Shown here one piece after another: positions 33,291 through 44,692 of a stretch of 64,000 nt of DNA. A model generated the notes under the pieces. That model did no database searches. It was not told the DNA's origin and saw nothing but the letters and a program-made list of their open reading frames with translations. How positions within the stretch are numbered: position 1 is the first letter of the stretch; each line of letters begins with the position of its first letter. The stretch is from Branchiostoma belcheri (taxonomy: Eukaryota; Chordata; Leptocardii; Amphioxiformes; Branchiostomatidae): positions 223,515 through 287,514 of the forward strand of contig NW_017804087.1 of the NCBI RefSeq assembly GCF_001625305.1, written 5' to 3'. The position numbers and the translations under genes are program-made.

Positions 33291-33899
33291 TTAGAATAAC
33301 CGGGCTGATATAGTGAGAAATGTGAAGACTTGTGAGCATGCTGCTTCTATCACTTCTGTTTCCATCAAGCCTGCTGAATTCCCTCCCATCACCTGGTGCC
33401 AGACATCAGTCCTAATTGTTAACTGCCTAAGGGTCAGTTGTTTTATGGAAATCGCTCTAGTCCTTACAAATTCCACTACGGGATATTAGATGGGAGCAGG
33501 GAGATTTAGCGGATAAAGCGGTCGGAGGTAAGAGGAACATTAATGGCACATCTGTAGCTGCCGATTGAAGAACGCCGGGGGCGAAACGCGCCAATACATC
33601 CGTACTACGTATTCCACATGAGTCGCAACGCTACCGTCATTTTATTGTACGCATATATCACATTCCATTGGTGATAACAGAGAACAATTTCGACCAGGAG
33701 AAAAAAATGTTGTTGTACAGTGTTTGACCTACGCTATATCCATGGGGGAGGGGGGCAGGAAGATGTTTTATTGCTGTCGTAAAGTGGATGTGAGATACCA
33801 AATCACATCATCCCCAAATCCTCCCTGAAGGCTCTCGGGAGAGACAGTGAGTCTGTCTGCTGGAACACATCTCTCAAATCTGATAGATTAATACAACAT
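33291..33899. other. Non-coding stretch with CpG-rich patch 33.5-33.76 kb
   Basis: The patch (AAGCGGTCGGAGG, AACGCCGGGGGCGAAACGCGCC, GAGTCGCAACGCTACCGTC) stands out from its flanks and could be a conserved element. No gene. Confidence 0.35.
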
Positions 33900-34115
33900 T
33901 CCTGGGGAAACAAGAAATCAAACATTTCACACCTCCATAAAGTATTAGAGATACACGTTGGTGAAGATTGGTGGCATTTCCTGTTAGTCTGTGGTTATAT
34001 CATTCCCCCCTCACTTCCTGTAGCCTGCTTCCTGTGACAATTAGCTGTATTACCTATGGAGACAGAAGCAAACAAACATACAAACACACCAAACTACTTA
34101 CAAACAGGTAAAATA
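33900..34115 (+). repeat. Dispersed repeat family 2, copy at 33.9 kb
   Basis: Contains TTTCACACCTCCATAAAGTA, TTAGTCTGTGGTTATA, CCCTCACTTCCTG and AAACATACAAACACACCAAAC, in the family order. Confidence 0.6.
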
Positions 34116-35357
34116 ATATTACCGTTTAAACTAAGTAGAAATGAAGATAAAGCTTTAAGTTATGTATATAGCTTCTTATTTCAAACAAATAAACTATGTA
34201 ATTCCCACTCAAAGAAGTTAGTAAGGAATTCAAAGAATGCCAGCAAGACTTGCCAACTTGACCACATTAACTTCTAATGTTCCAGTCTGAGGTGTACTGT
34301 GCCATTATTCCCAGTAGTCCCTATAATACCAACATCCATTAGAGTAAAGGCTTCAACGTCCCTATCAAATAGGCCATTTCAATTCAATTCTGAAGTGCCA
34401 ATTCTCTATATACATGTATATGATTACAAATCAAAGTGTGCCAGGCTTTTAATATGAAATCTCAAAAAGGGTTCTTTGCTGTCAATTTCAATATATCACA
34501 AGGATCAGATAATGATGGTTAATATCTTCACATTGGTCACTCAAAGGATCAAAAAACATTACTAGAAATGTCTGACATCCATTTTAAAGCCCATTTCTAG
34601 AATAATGGGACAAGATGAAACAAATGTTTCCTGTCTGGAAGGATTAAGAAGATTTATGATCTTTCTTACAAGCATTTCTCACAAGTTAACTTCAACTGTT
34701 ATAATGCGACCGCCGTAACGAGGAAAATATGCAAACTGGCGCATTCTACTCTTTACAGTAAGTCTCCCCATCTCCATTAGCCAAGAATGGCCCTGGATTC
34801 GTATCAGTTGTATTTATCTTCAACAGGCGGGCTGGCAAATTGCAGTGCTCTGTGCAGTCTAACGTAATGCCCTGTTTAACCCACTTTGTAAGGGGAGGTT
34901 GAATCTATTTCTGCCGGTAGATGGTCTGTAACAGACACAGCCAATTAACACGGAAAGGTGGAGTGAGACTTGAGAAAATCCAGATGGATTTCTATTGTTA
35001 TTAGCCCAAAGGGGAACATGGAATTGTTAAAGTACATTTCAGTAATTGTAGACAAGGTTCAGTTTCTGCAATACCCCGGTAATGTTGATTATTGGCTTAA
35101 AATATCACTCCCAAATCTTGTCATATTTCTATTTGAATGGTCTTTCTTACTGCAAGAACATTGATAGAAACACTTTTGATTGTGCCCTCTACAAACAATC
35201 AATGAATATTGATAAATGATAAAACAAATGAAGATTACACTTGATAGAGAAAAACTCACTCTATCAACATCTCAAAGATAATATTGGAAGTATCTAAAGT
35301 AACAAACCTGTAGTACAAACACATACCAATTTATTAGGTTGCAGTAAAACAAATGGA
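34116..35357. other. Non-coding stretch, nothing recognised
   Basis: A+T-rich. A small patch at 34700-34930 is slightly G+C-richer. No gene. Confidence 0.4.
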
Positions 35358-35556
35358 CACAGCAGGTGGAACAACAACCGGGCATAGCAGGTGGAACAGC
35401 AGCCAGGCACAGCAGGTGGAACAGCAACCAGACACAGCAGGTGGAACAGCAACCAGGCACAGCAGGTGGAACAGCAGCCAGGCACAGCAGGTGGAACAGC
35501 AACCAGGCACAGCAGGTGGAACAGCAACCAGGTACAGCAGGTGGAACAGCACACAG
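35358..35556. repeat. 25 bp minisatellite, eight units
   Basis: Eight near-identical 25 bp units of the form CACAGCAGGTGGAACAGCAA plus CCAGG, with single-base variants (AACAAC, CAGCC, CATAG). As 25 is not a multiple of 3 and the unit has no stop in any frame, several overlapping open frames arise on both strands. These are artefacts. Confidence 0.95.
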
Positions 35557-38500
35557 ATGACCGGCATCAGCATGAAGAATATGTAGAGAAAAAAAAGAAG
35601 ACATATCCATAAGTTAAAGGCTGTATTTCTTTTCATGGACTGCTTTTTCTAAAACACTCCAATTTAGTTTTCCTTGTTTACAGTTTTTTCTTACAAACAC
35701 TTAATTCCAATAAACAATGTACATGTACATTCTTGTAGATGTTGACATGCCACTATATCTAATGTGGAGGGCTCCACAAAGGATTGACATACATGAACAT
35801 GTATGACCAGCATGAAATAAAATTTGCATGTAAAACATTTCCATTGCACATATAAATACCACCCGTACTACCATAAAAGAATGTGTCCCATAAAAGTACA
35901 TGTAAAACATTATCACATCACTACATGCTTAAAATGCTGCCAAGAATGCAATGACCTACACATGTCATAACCTTATACACAGACATTTATTGATGCAGTA
36001 AAAGGTTAAAAATAGTTTCACAGTAACACTCAATGCTCTGTGTGACACTGTGCCTCCTTCCTTTGAATACTGGCACACTATTTCCCATACCGAGCGAATC
36101 CCCAAACCACACCAGTGTTGGCAAACGATAGGAAAACTTGCCAATACTGGTAGGATTGATGCAGAGGCAGTGCAAGTGCACCTAACGTAGGAGGCCAATC
36201 TATCTAATGGCACTGAAAAAATGGAGTGTTTTCCCTTCCTGCTGTTATCAGCTTGTATCGTGTTCCTGCCATTTCGGCTGCCATTACACCGCGCCCAGAA
36301 TGTTTCCGATCAATTGGAATCTAATTATGATTCGGACAATGTTCATCCGGTAATAAATTTGTATGTTACTTACAGTAGAATGAAGGTCGGCCGCAAACGG
36401 CCGTATAGAGCACTCGTTTATGTTCATCTGCAATGGACCTTGATAAAGGGAGAGGGCTGAGAGGGAATCGGTATGAAATGTTGATGGCTTGTCATAAAAC
36501 TGGCTGTGCACAACTTGTTGCAAGGTCACACTACACTAACCTGTAACAATGGCACAATAAGAGCTGGAGGAGAATTTGTATTATTACTCTCGATATGGCA
36601 CATATCAATTGTTTTCTTTGAATCTTTCTATATGCTTTCACCTGTTCTGTTTGTTGAATATAAAAAAAGGAAAAAAAGAATTGTTATGCCTTACTCATCG
36701 GGCAATAAAAAACTACAAAATAAGCAAAATGCTGATATAAAAATCTATGTAACAAAGTTGCAACACCAAGTCTATGCAACAAAGTTGCGGGAGAATCTAC
36801 GGTAAAGTGAGGTAAAAGAACCCAATGAAAGGAACAAAAGGTACCAAACTGACAACTGCCACGCCAGTTTAAAACTGACGCTGGCTCCTGGTTGGCCGAA
36901 GCAGAGATCTCGCCCTCCATGCAGCGAAAGCCACCCACGGGGAGACTTCATTTTGGTATCGATTACTGGAAGGGTTACGAGGATTGGCCGTGACAGGGAC
37001 GGGTTCGTTAGAGGAGTATTTACCAGATAAGCCACAGTATCAGGGGACTACCCCAGCCTGGAGCTCAGCCAACATACAGACCTAGAGCTAGAGATGGACA
37101 GTGCAAGATTTGGTCTACCAGATTCCAAATGCGTATGATAGAAAACACGTGGGAAACTGTCAAAGGTGTTATCATTTGGAATCATTTGCCAATAAGAATG
37201 GACCATAGCAATTCTTTTTTTGCTACATGTCAATTCAAGGCAACTTATTTTCCTGATATATTAAACAGAGTAATACCTGATAGCAGCTCATCTGGATATT
37301 AATTGTATTATGTCTGTAGCACATCTCAAAATAACAGATGAAAGTCACAGATGTTAGTACTGTTGACATTGCATAGAAAGGCATTGGGAAGGTTTGCTAT
37401 TTTTCTCTCTAAATATTGTAACACCAAGTTTTGAAGATTGCATACTTAGTTATTCTCAACAGTAGGTTAGGTACATGTACATGTACAAGTACACTGTTTT
37501 TGATACCAGCAATTCTGTCATCTACACTGCATATCTAGAAAGTTTTGTTCAGGTAAATTTGGGGGGTGCCAACACTTTCCAAAGCAACAGTCTAGAATAA
37601 TATTGTTGCACCACCTTGTTAAGTTTCAAATGTAGCTAATTTTGCTTCAAGTTACCAAAATATGCTTGTTTTTGGCTCAGATTTATCCTATTCAAACTAA
37701 TACCTGACTACTGCTCTACACTTCTTGGGTGAGGCTTGTGGACCGTGGCATTTATTCAAGTGCATGCATCTCCAAGTTTGATCCACTCAAATTGGTTGCA
37801 CATCGATAGGCTCACAGCTAGAAGACAAACAGTTTTACAACCTACTGGAGCATTGTCTAACCTTCACAATGTAAAAAAAACAACAAAAAAAAACAGAAAT
37901 TTTGTTCTTGTGGCCTGAGAAAGAAAAAAAACCTGTATGAGCATGATGAATTTTTCAAAACAGTGTTTGAGCCTGCCCCCTGAAAAAGTAATGAGTGGCA
38001 TCCATCATCAACAAATCTTGCACAAGGTGTGTTTTTCTGATATGATTCTACCCAAGATGCCCTGAGGAAAGTATCGGAGAAAGCGGGCCATACGCTATGA
38101 TATAGAGCAACGTGACAAATTTTCGTCCAATGCAGGAATAATTTGGCAGCAGGGAGGCGTATATTTTCAGCGCTGTGGACGAGGCATCGTGGCGCCAGTG
38201 TTGCACACCCCTGTGTGTATGAGATTAGCCGAACCACCGGTGTTTGGGATACATAACCTTCAACAATTCGGTGCTCTAGTCAAGCACTACAGCTGTTAAG
38301 AACTGATATGCTGACCTTGAGGCTTAACTCTAATGTCTAGTCAAGCTGCACAGATGTAAGAGGCATTTTCTTCAATACACGCATCATTACGGTAATCTCA
38401 CTACTACCCTATGTATGTGAATAAGGTGAGCACTGTTGGTCTTCCATTCAAGGCCGTAGAAAGGGAAGAATTCTTCTCAAGTTTGGGAGAGCAGAATTGA

Positions 38501-38749
38501 TTATAAAAAGAAGAGAAAGAGAGAATGTTGAATACATGACGTGAAATATATTGTGTGCCTAGTTAATTGCCACATGATGATAAAGTTTTCATGCTTCAAG
38601 AAGTAACAAATAGCTTTTCACTGTGCAGTCATACATGCATTTGCCATCATGCATGCAAAATGGGGCCTCATATTATAGTCATAACAATGTTTACCTCGTT
38701 GTTAAAGAGTACTAAAGACAAAACATCCCCTATATGTCATCCTCTTATT
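35557..38749. other. Non-coding stretch
   Basis: Mostly A+T-rich. At 36225-36460 a more complex CpG-containing patch has TCTAATTATGATTCGG and GGTCGGCCGCAAACGGCCG, possibly regulatory. A short direct duplication (AACAAAGTTGC) lies at 36752-36788. ACATGTACATGTACAAGTAC occurs near 37470. No gene. Confidence 0.4.
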
Positions 38750-38935
38750 CCTGCTGACTCCCAACCAGATTCTGGGACCTTCAAGATCACCCTACATGTA
38801 TTTCCTGTGTCTGACCTTTTGGCTTCCTGTCATTCTGCCTATCAACCATCTACCACCCACCTGCTGTCAACCTATCCAGTCTGGACAAGCATATACACAA
38901 ACTCACAGCTCAGCTGCAAAACAATAACTTCTATA
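38750..38935 (+). repeat. Dispersed repeat family 1, copy at 38.8 kb
   Basis: Carries GATTCTGGGACCTTCAAG, TTTCCTGTGTCTGACC, CACCTGCTGTCAACCTA and TCTGGACAAGCATATACAC. It is the most complete copy in the window. Confidence 0.65.
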
Positions 38936-39609
38936 CTGGAAGAAATAAAATTAAATAGTCAAGTTCCTGAATTCCTCCACTTACTGCCCACATACCCCCA
39001 CCTGGTGTGTGCAGATTATATTGGGGTTCAAACTGCTGACCATGGGACTTGGCCACCCAATTTGTGACACGGCATATGTCAAGCACTCCTCCAAGTAAGT
39101 ATTGATTAGGTCACGCCAGACATTGACAAAGGGGCCAGCTACATGCAGCTTGACTCAGGGATAGCCTGCTTTACCTAATATTAGTTGCCTGGGTAACTGC
39201 GCCCTTCCCTGCTCCCAAAGGGCATTTCTGTGATGTGGGGGGGAAAACGAGCCAGTAATGCTATTGCTGCTTCCCCAGGTGCTATCATTCTTGTGTAATG
39301 AAGACGACGGGGAAGGTGTAGAAGGGGGATCATTCTCCATTACCTGGGAAATAAATAGGAGTTTATAGCTGGGAAGTGGGGCAGAACAAATGGTGTAGTT
39401 TGGTGAAGGCAGGAAATGGCTATAGGGAAAACTAGGTGCACACAGGGGGGCTTGTGATACACTGATCATAAACACACAGGAGCCATAGGACAGAGACTGG
39501 GTATTCGTCATGTTCTGTTGGAATGGCTGGAGAGTTGAAATCAGAATAGACTGCTGAAGTAACAACAAGAAACAAGCACCTCTGTGTATCTAAACTTTCT
39601 CAGAACTAG
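38936..39609. other. Non-coding stretch, nothing firm
   Basis: A family-like word CCTGAATTCCTCCACTTACTG occurs near 38967 and recurs at 39721. A 137-codon minus-strand frame (39155-39568) has no recognised homology. Confidence 0.35.
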
Positions 39610-39715
39610 AAATCATAGATTTTAGATCTCTGGGAAGTGTTTGGGGTTGAAGTGTATTGGAACTGTGGAGGGGATTCCTAAGATGTAATATAATCAGGTA
39701 TTACACACAGTCCAT
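39610..39715 (-). repeat. SINE family tail, inverted copy at 39.6 kb
   Basis: Complement of the 52.33 kb SINE tail: GGAACTGTGGAGGGGATTCC, AAGATGTAATATAATCAG and the outer GATTTTAGATCTCTGGGAAG. The tRNA-like head is not present. Confidence 0.55.
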
Positions 39716-39719
39716 TACT

Positions 39720-39895
39720 TCCTGAATTCCTCCACTAACTGCCCATGTACTCCCACCTAGAATGTGCTGGCTCACCTTCAGACTTGACCTCCCTGTCAAT
39801 CAACTACCCAAATATCCACCCACTCTACATGCAGCACTCACAGTTGCAGACATGCATACATACAAACCCACAAACCTACCTGAACAATACCTCTG
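39720..39895 (+). repeat. Dispersed repeat family 1-like copy at 39.7 kb
   Basis: GAATTCCTCCACTAACTGCC, CCCTGTCAATCAACTACC and GCATACATACAAACCCACA resemble the 38.8-39.0 kb sequence, more diverged than the other copies. Confidence 0.45.
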
Positions 39896-40289
39896 TAACC
39901 TGAGGCAATAAGATATGTTTTAGCAAATTTGGAAATTTCTTCCACTGTAACTTTTTCTTTTTGTGTGACACAAACAGAACAAGGATTAGGAAGAGAAGAT
40001 GAGTTCCCAGAGTAAGTGATTTTCTATTTTAGCAAGACAAACACTGTCAAGTGCTTCAATAGAAACAAGGCTGGGATGTATGCCAGAAAACTAACAAGAT
40101 ACAAGAGCAAGACAGAGGAAACAACAACCCACACATGATCAACATCGCTCAACTTATTTTTTCCCTACAAATTTGAACTACCTCACGGTTAAACACACAT
40201 CCTGACATCCAATCCTGGCACCAAATGAAGCATGTTTTTCTCATCTCCTCTCTGAATGCTCATATCATTATGATTCATCTTGGTCGCTG
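39896..40289. other. Non-coding stretch, nothing recognised
   Basis: A+T-rich, no feature. Confidence 0.4.
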
Positions 40290-40610
40290 TGTTGCCATGG
40301 CAACAGGCAGGCACCATTCCTGATGAATGCAGAGGGGTGATGGGACCTGAATGAGAGACAAGGGGAGCCACCTGAGCTAGTTAATTCAGCGCGGGGTGCC
40401 GCCATCACTCTCGTCCGACCGGCACGTCGTGCGGTGAAGACACGCTACGGGACGCGCACAAAGTTGATGGGAGATTTATACCGAGGGAAACTTTCGGCGC
40501 CTCGGAAAACCCGCCCCATTTTCCTAGCTGAAAACAAGTACAGCATGCGGCGGTAGATAAGACGAGAGAGGTTCCATTCTCCTGAGAGAAAATCTATTCT
40601 TATCACAGCC
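40290..40610. other. CpG-containing block beginning with an RFX X-box
   Basis: The block (CAGCGCGGGGTGCCGCC, CTCGTCCGACCGGCACGTCGTGCGG, TTTCGGCGCCTCGG) is more complex and CpG-rich than its flanks and starts with the X-box at 40291. Candidate regulatory element. Confidence 0.35.
40291..40304. promoter_or_regulatory. Perfect palindromic RFX X-box
   Basis: GTTGCCATGGCAAC, identical to 17746-17759 and likewise followed by a GGCAGGC word. RFX-family binding is inferred from the motif. Confidence 0.65.
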
Positions 40611-40620
40611 TGACTCTTAG

Positions 40621-40941
40621 GCACTTTTATCTCAATTGTAGGAGTCTCAGAGTTTGAGCTCCAAACATTCATCTGAGGGTACAAAACCTTATCTCAATTG
40701 TAGGGGTCTCATATCAGGGTTTGAGCTCTCAACAATAACATTCATCTGTACAAAACCCCTCAATTCTACTTCTAGGGGTCTCATGTCAGAGTTTGTGCTC
40801 CAAACATTCATCTGAGTATTCAAAACCTTAACTTCAGAGGTCTCATATCAGAGTTTGAGCTCTAGACTCTGTCTGTACAAAACCTTACCTCAATAGTAGG
40901 GGTCTAACATCAGAGTTTGTGCTCTAAACCATACAAAACCT
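40621..40941. repeat. Degenerate minisatellite, about 57-76 bp unit
   Basis: Five diverged units with the pattern ACAAAACCTTATCTCAATTG, TAGGGGTCTCATATCAG, AGTTTGAGCTC, CAAACATTCATCTGA. Units differ in length by internal insertions and losses. Confidence 0.85.
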
Positions 40942-42243
40942 TTGAAAAAAGACCTGTCACAACTTTCCAGCCACAGATAATTTAGTAGAACTTTAAATCG
41001 GTTGTAAGATTTTATTAGTAATACGGCAGAATATAAGCTATAAGACTGAAATATTTCTTGAATCGATAAGAAAGAAGGAACAGGAATCAGAGTTGTCGTC
41101 TTGCACTTTAATAAAACAGCCAAATTTCGATTGGTGAGATTGCTCCCATTGATCAAATGATACAACAACCTTATCAACAGTGCATGGAGCTGAATTGATT
41201 TGATGCTTACAGGCATTTTACAAAGATTTAGAAGTGTTCGCATACCGACCATGCCAAAGTTAGCTATCGATATTCAGATCAATATCACACAACGTTCACA
41301 TCTGTATACTTCAACCTCGGCTGGCCATGTGGCTTGCTGCCTTATAACTCTGCCGGGACGGAATCAATTCTGAATATTTTCTGCACCGCCGGGTATCGAG
41401 GGAAGGCTGCGGATGGAAATACAGGGGATTTTTACTGTGAAAGACAGTACCAGAAAAAACTGTGTATTGGAAGATAGCAATTCATATTTTACTTGTTCAT
41501 ATATCCTTCTATATCATTTGCATCCATGGCAGAAAGATTTCTAGTAAAGTGTATTTTACTATTTATGATATGTATGATACATGACTGTTATGCGGCAATC
41601 ATCTTTCAATAGCAGGTATTCATAACTTTCTATTAAATGACAATTGAAAAAGTATGTAGCTTTCTTCTTTATTACTTCACAGTAAGTACAGTCTTAATAC
41701 AGTTTACAGTTGGGTATTTAAGTATGATGATAATTTTTCATCCATCATCCCTTTGTAATCTTATATCTGATCATTATTCAAGTACTGATATAACAAAATA
41801 TAAACATAAAACATAAGGATTTCAGTCACCTTATAGACTAAATTTTGATATGTTTTTAACAAATAAAACTGTCCTAATTGATGATAGTGTTCTCGTTGTG
41901 TTCTTTATTCATATGACCAAGAAGCTCAGCAGCAGGACTTATCATAAAAGAGAATTTAAATAAAATGTTTTTATATCTTATCTGCTTGTTATAGAAATAT
42001 TAAGTCGCGCTAACGCAGGTGTAGACCAATCACTACCACCTGACGCCAGGGTATTGACCAACCGACAGCTTCGTCTGATTTGTGGCGCTGAACCCTTGAC
42101 CTCCGACCCGGGTCGTTCTTCTTGTGGCAACCTTGGCGAGGGGGGGTTGTGGTCGCCCCAGACTAATACCAGGCTGGCAAATTGCTGCTCATAAATCTGC
42201 CTGAAATCAGCAGGTTGGGCCAGCAGCTGGGGATTGGAAACCT
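40942..42243. other. Non-coding stretch with small CpG patches
   Basis: Small G+C-richer patches at 41310-41430 and 42000-42240. No gene. The 120-codon minus-strand frame at 40890-41252 has no recognised homology. Confidence 0.4.
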
Positions 42244-42381
42244 GTACATCTATATACATGTATGTGTGTGTGTGTCTGTGTGTGCTGTTCTGAAGCTGTA
42301 CACATATATGTGTGTGTGTGTGTGTGCTGTTCTGTAGCTGCACATCTATATGTTTGTGTGTGCGTATGTGTGCTATTCTGA
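42244..42381. repeat. Three-unit repeat containing (TG)n
   Basis: Units of about 40-53 bp: (G)TACA(C/T)CTATAT, a run of TG dinucleotides, then GTGCTGTTCTGAAGCT or a variant. The whole unit, microsatellite included, has been duplicated. Confidence 0.85.
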
Positions 42382-42829
42382 AATTTGACCCTCAAAATGC
42401 AGGAAATAGCGTTATAGAGGATCAAGATTTTGAAATATTGCTGGGAGAGCATGCCCCTGGACCCCCAAGGATTATGTTAAAAATCAGAGTAGGTTGACAG
42501 CATGTGGGTGGAAGATTGACAGGTTCTCCCTCTAATTTTTACCTTTAGGCTCTTTCTTAAGAATCTCACTTTCTGTTCCCTTGGGTTTACACTGATAGGT
42601 GCAAGCAATCCAGCCAGGAGACAGGCTCAATCGTCCATTTTTGGTCGTTACCAAATTTGGCAAGCTAGCCTTTTGGGTGTCAAGGGTCAAACTGCTAATG
42701 GGAGGTTGCCAGACATCAATCAACCCGGATCATCAAAATGGGAGACAGAAAATCTATTTTCTTCTTGGCAATTCAGCATGTTTTATCCAAATGATGAAAC
42801 AATGATGCCTCAACTTTGGTTCTGTTTTG
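42382..42829. other. Non-coding stretch with a family 1 fragment
   Basis: GTAGGTTGACAGCATGTGGG with GGAAGATTGACAGG at 42489-42522 is an inverted fragment of dispersed family 1. Nothing else is recognised. Confidence 0.5.
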
Positions 42830-43135
42830 GTTACAACTTTAAATAAGAAACTGAAGATCCAATACCTCCTTGAAATATTTTGAGTTTTTAAAAATTTCTT
42901 GCTTAAGTCATTATTGTTAATTTCTAACTGATTTTGTCTGTGCATTTTCCCACTGGCTCCCAAAAGGCAACAGATATGGATATAGCAGGAAATTGAAGAC
43001 AGAAATTGAGATAACCTTCTCTGGGACCATTGACCTAACTTCCTGTCAGTGTCCCAACTGCATGTAAAAATAGCCATGGAAATACAGGCAAACATGCAAA
43101 CAAACACACCAAAAACAAGCAAACAAACACAGGTA
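42830..43135 (+). repeat. Dispersed repeat family 2, copy at 42.9 kb
   Basis: Contains GACCTAACTTCCTGTCAGTGT and GCAAACAAACACACCAAAAAC in the family order, after an AATACCTCCTTGAAATATTT segment. Confidence 0.6.
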
Positions 43136-43693
43136 ACAAAACAACAACTGTAAGACTACATCACTACTGTCAAAAAACATCTGTATTTTCATTTTAAAGA
43201 ATATTCTAGAGTGGAGTGCAAATCTACGGACACAAAATGTTTCTGAGAAGCATTTCATGCGCAATGCTAATATCTGACTTCTTAAATCAATGTTCACTAG
43301 ACTAGCACATAATTTTCAGATTATTAATGATTCCTGTGATTTGGATAATGAAAGTAGTGCTGTTAGAAGATGGATACTGTCTTTAACAAACTAGAAAGTG
43401 GTCTTAACGACCAAAAATGAAAAATGATCATAATTCGCAAAGATAACTCACGGCTTGCTTCTGCCTATTATATGTATGTAGACGCAGCAGGTAAAATGTC
43501 AGCATTAAAACCAAAATTGCCTTCCAAAGGATTTAAGATTTTCACCCAGGGTGGGACGTTTCCTGTAAATGAGAAAACTCCCCATGACATTCCGGATTCC
43601 GCATTAAAACCGCCCAGAAAAAAACCTGCTAACTGTGCTTCATTTGGTTTATCGTAAAGGAACATCGGGAAAATTGCTTCTCGCATTTTATCC
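43136..43693. other. Non-coding stretch
   Basis: Open frames of 77 and 72 codons overlap on opposite strands at 43424-43686 without protein resemblance. Complex, non-repetitive sequence. May be part of the same conserved-looking block as the duplicated segment that follows. Confidence 0.35.
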
Positions 43694-44672
43694 GGCGATT
43701 TGTCTGCATGTGGCCCGGCAAAACTTATAGCTTTTCTAGCAAGTTCTCAAGCTAAAATTGTAACACAGTATGCAGGGACTTGTTGGATAAATCCAGGTAT
43801 TATCTTTAATGACCGCGTCCCAAGTACTGACGTTATGAGTAACTTTTCTGAAAATTGTTTTGACAAGATATCATTTGGATTTCAAGTTGCCATGTTAAAA
43901 TATAGCAATAGAAATGATAACCTAGTAGTGACTGTACTGGTACCTGGAAAATGTCCTAAGAAATGACAGTAAATGTTGATATCACACACATTTCCTCATC
44001 CACAATATTTTTAATTTTGCTGCCCTGAAATTGCATTGGATACCTTTAACTACAGGTAACCAGAAATCTCTTCTATCTATACTGGTAAGGTTTTCTTGGG
44101 AATTTTCCTTTCTACAGAACGTTTCTTTCAGGCAGAGAAGATTCGTGCCATTAGACAAATCTATCAGTATTTTTGCATGCTTTTTTCAATTCAACTATTG
44201 CAAAAGAAATGCTAGCCTACTACCTATACTACTGGTAGGAAGGTTTCCCTGGTATTTCCCTCTCTACAGAAACTTTCTTTCAGATGGAGAAGATTCGTGT
44301 GATCAGACGAATCCGTCAGGATTTGTGTGCGGTTTTGTGACCACGTCCCGGAGGTGGGGTGGAGGCGTCGCTAGAACCATCCCTCCTGGAAGTGCTTGTG
44401 TTGTGGATATAATGCAACTTTCATTGCGGCAGGAGTGCAACAATTGCACGGGCTGCCCGTAATCCTCCCCGACATGCCCTCCCCTAAATGACTCTGCAAG
44501 AAATGACTGGAGTTTATTCCCTGATAAGCTCGGCTGGGCTTTAAGCTCTCAGCGAGTAAAGCTCTGCGAGACAGTCCGTCGTCGGCGCGGGTCGCCGATG
44601 TAATGGAGAACGAGCGCAATGATCAATCATATGTGTTGTTGCATCCCGGCCCGAGCTAAATCCCCACCGAAA
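43694..44672 (+). repeat. Duplicated segment, copy A (ends at assembly gap)
   Basis: About 980 bp that recurs as copy B after the gap. Over the first 256 bases I count four substitutions and one single-base indel, about 2%. Copy A lacks about 235 bases present in copy B (near 44949-45184). Its last 340 bases are G+C-rich and complex, with TGATCAATCA at 44620, and could be conserved regulatory DNA. It most likely represents one haplotype. Confidence 0.85.
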
Positions 44673-44692
44673 NNNNNNNNNNNNNNNNNNNN
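44673..44692. other. Assembly gap (20 N)
   Basis: A run of 20 undetermined bases joins two contigs. The sequence on its left end is the same as 45915 and its neighbours, and the sequence on its right starts at the equivalent of 43694. Confidence 1.

Noticed and set aside
35272..35636. Cys/Leu/Pro-rich membrane protein on the minus strand
   Set aside because: Three overlapping frames all arise from the 25 bp minisatellite.
44620..44629. PBX-HOX type site TGATTGAT as a special signal
   Set aside because: The 8-mer occurs several times in the window (about 1780, 46593, 58427, PLE flanks), about the number expected from base composition.
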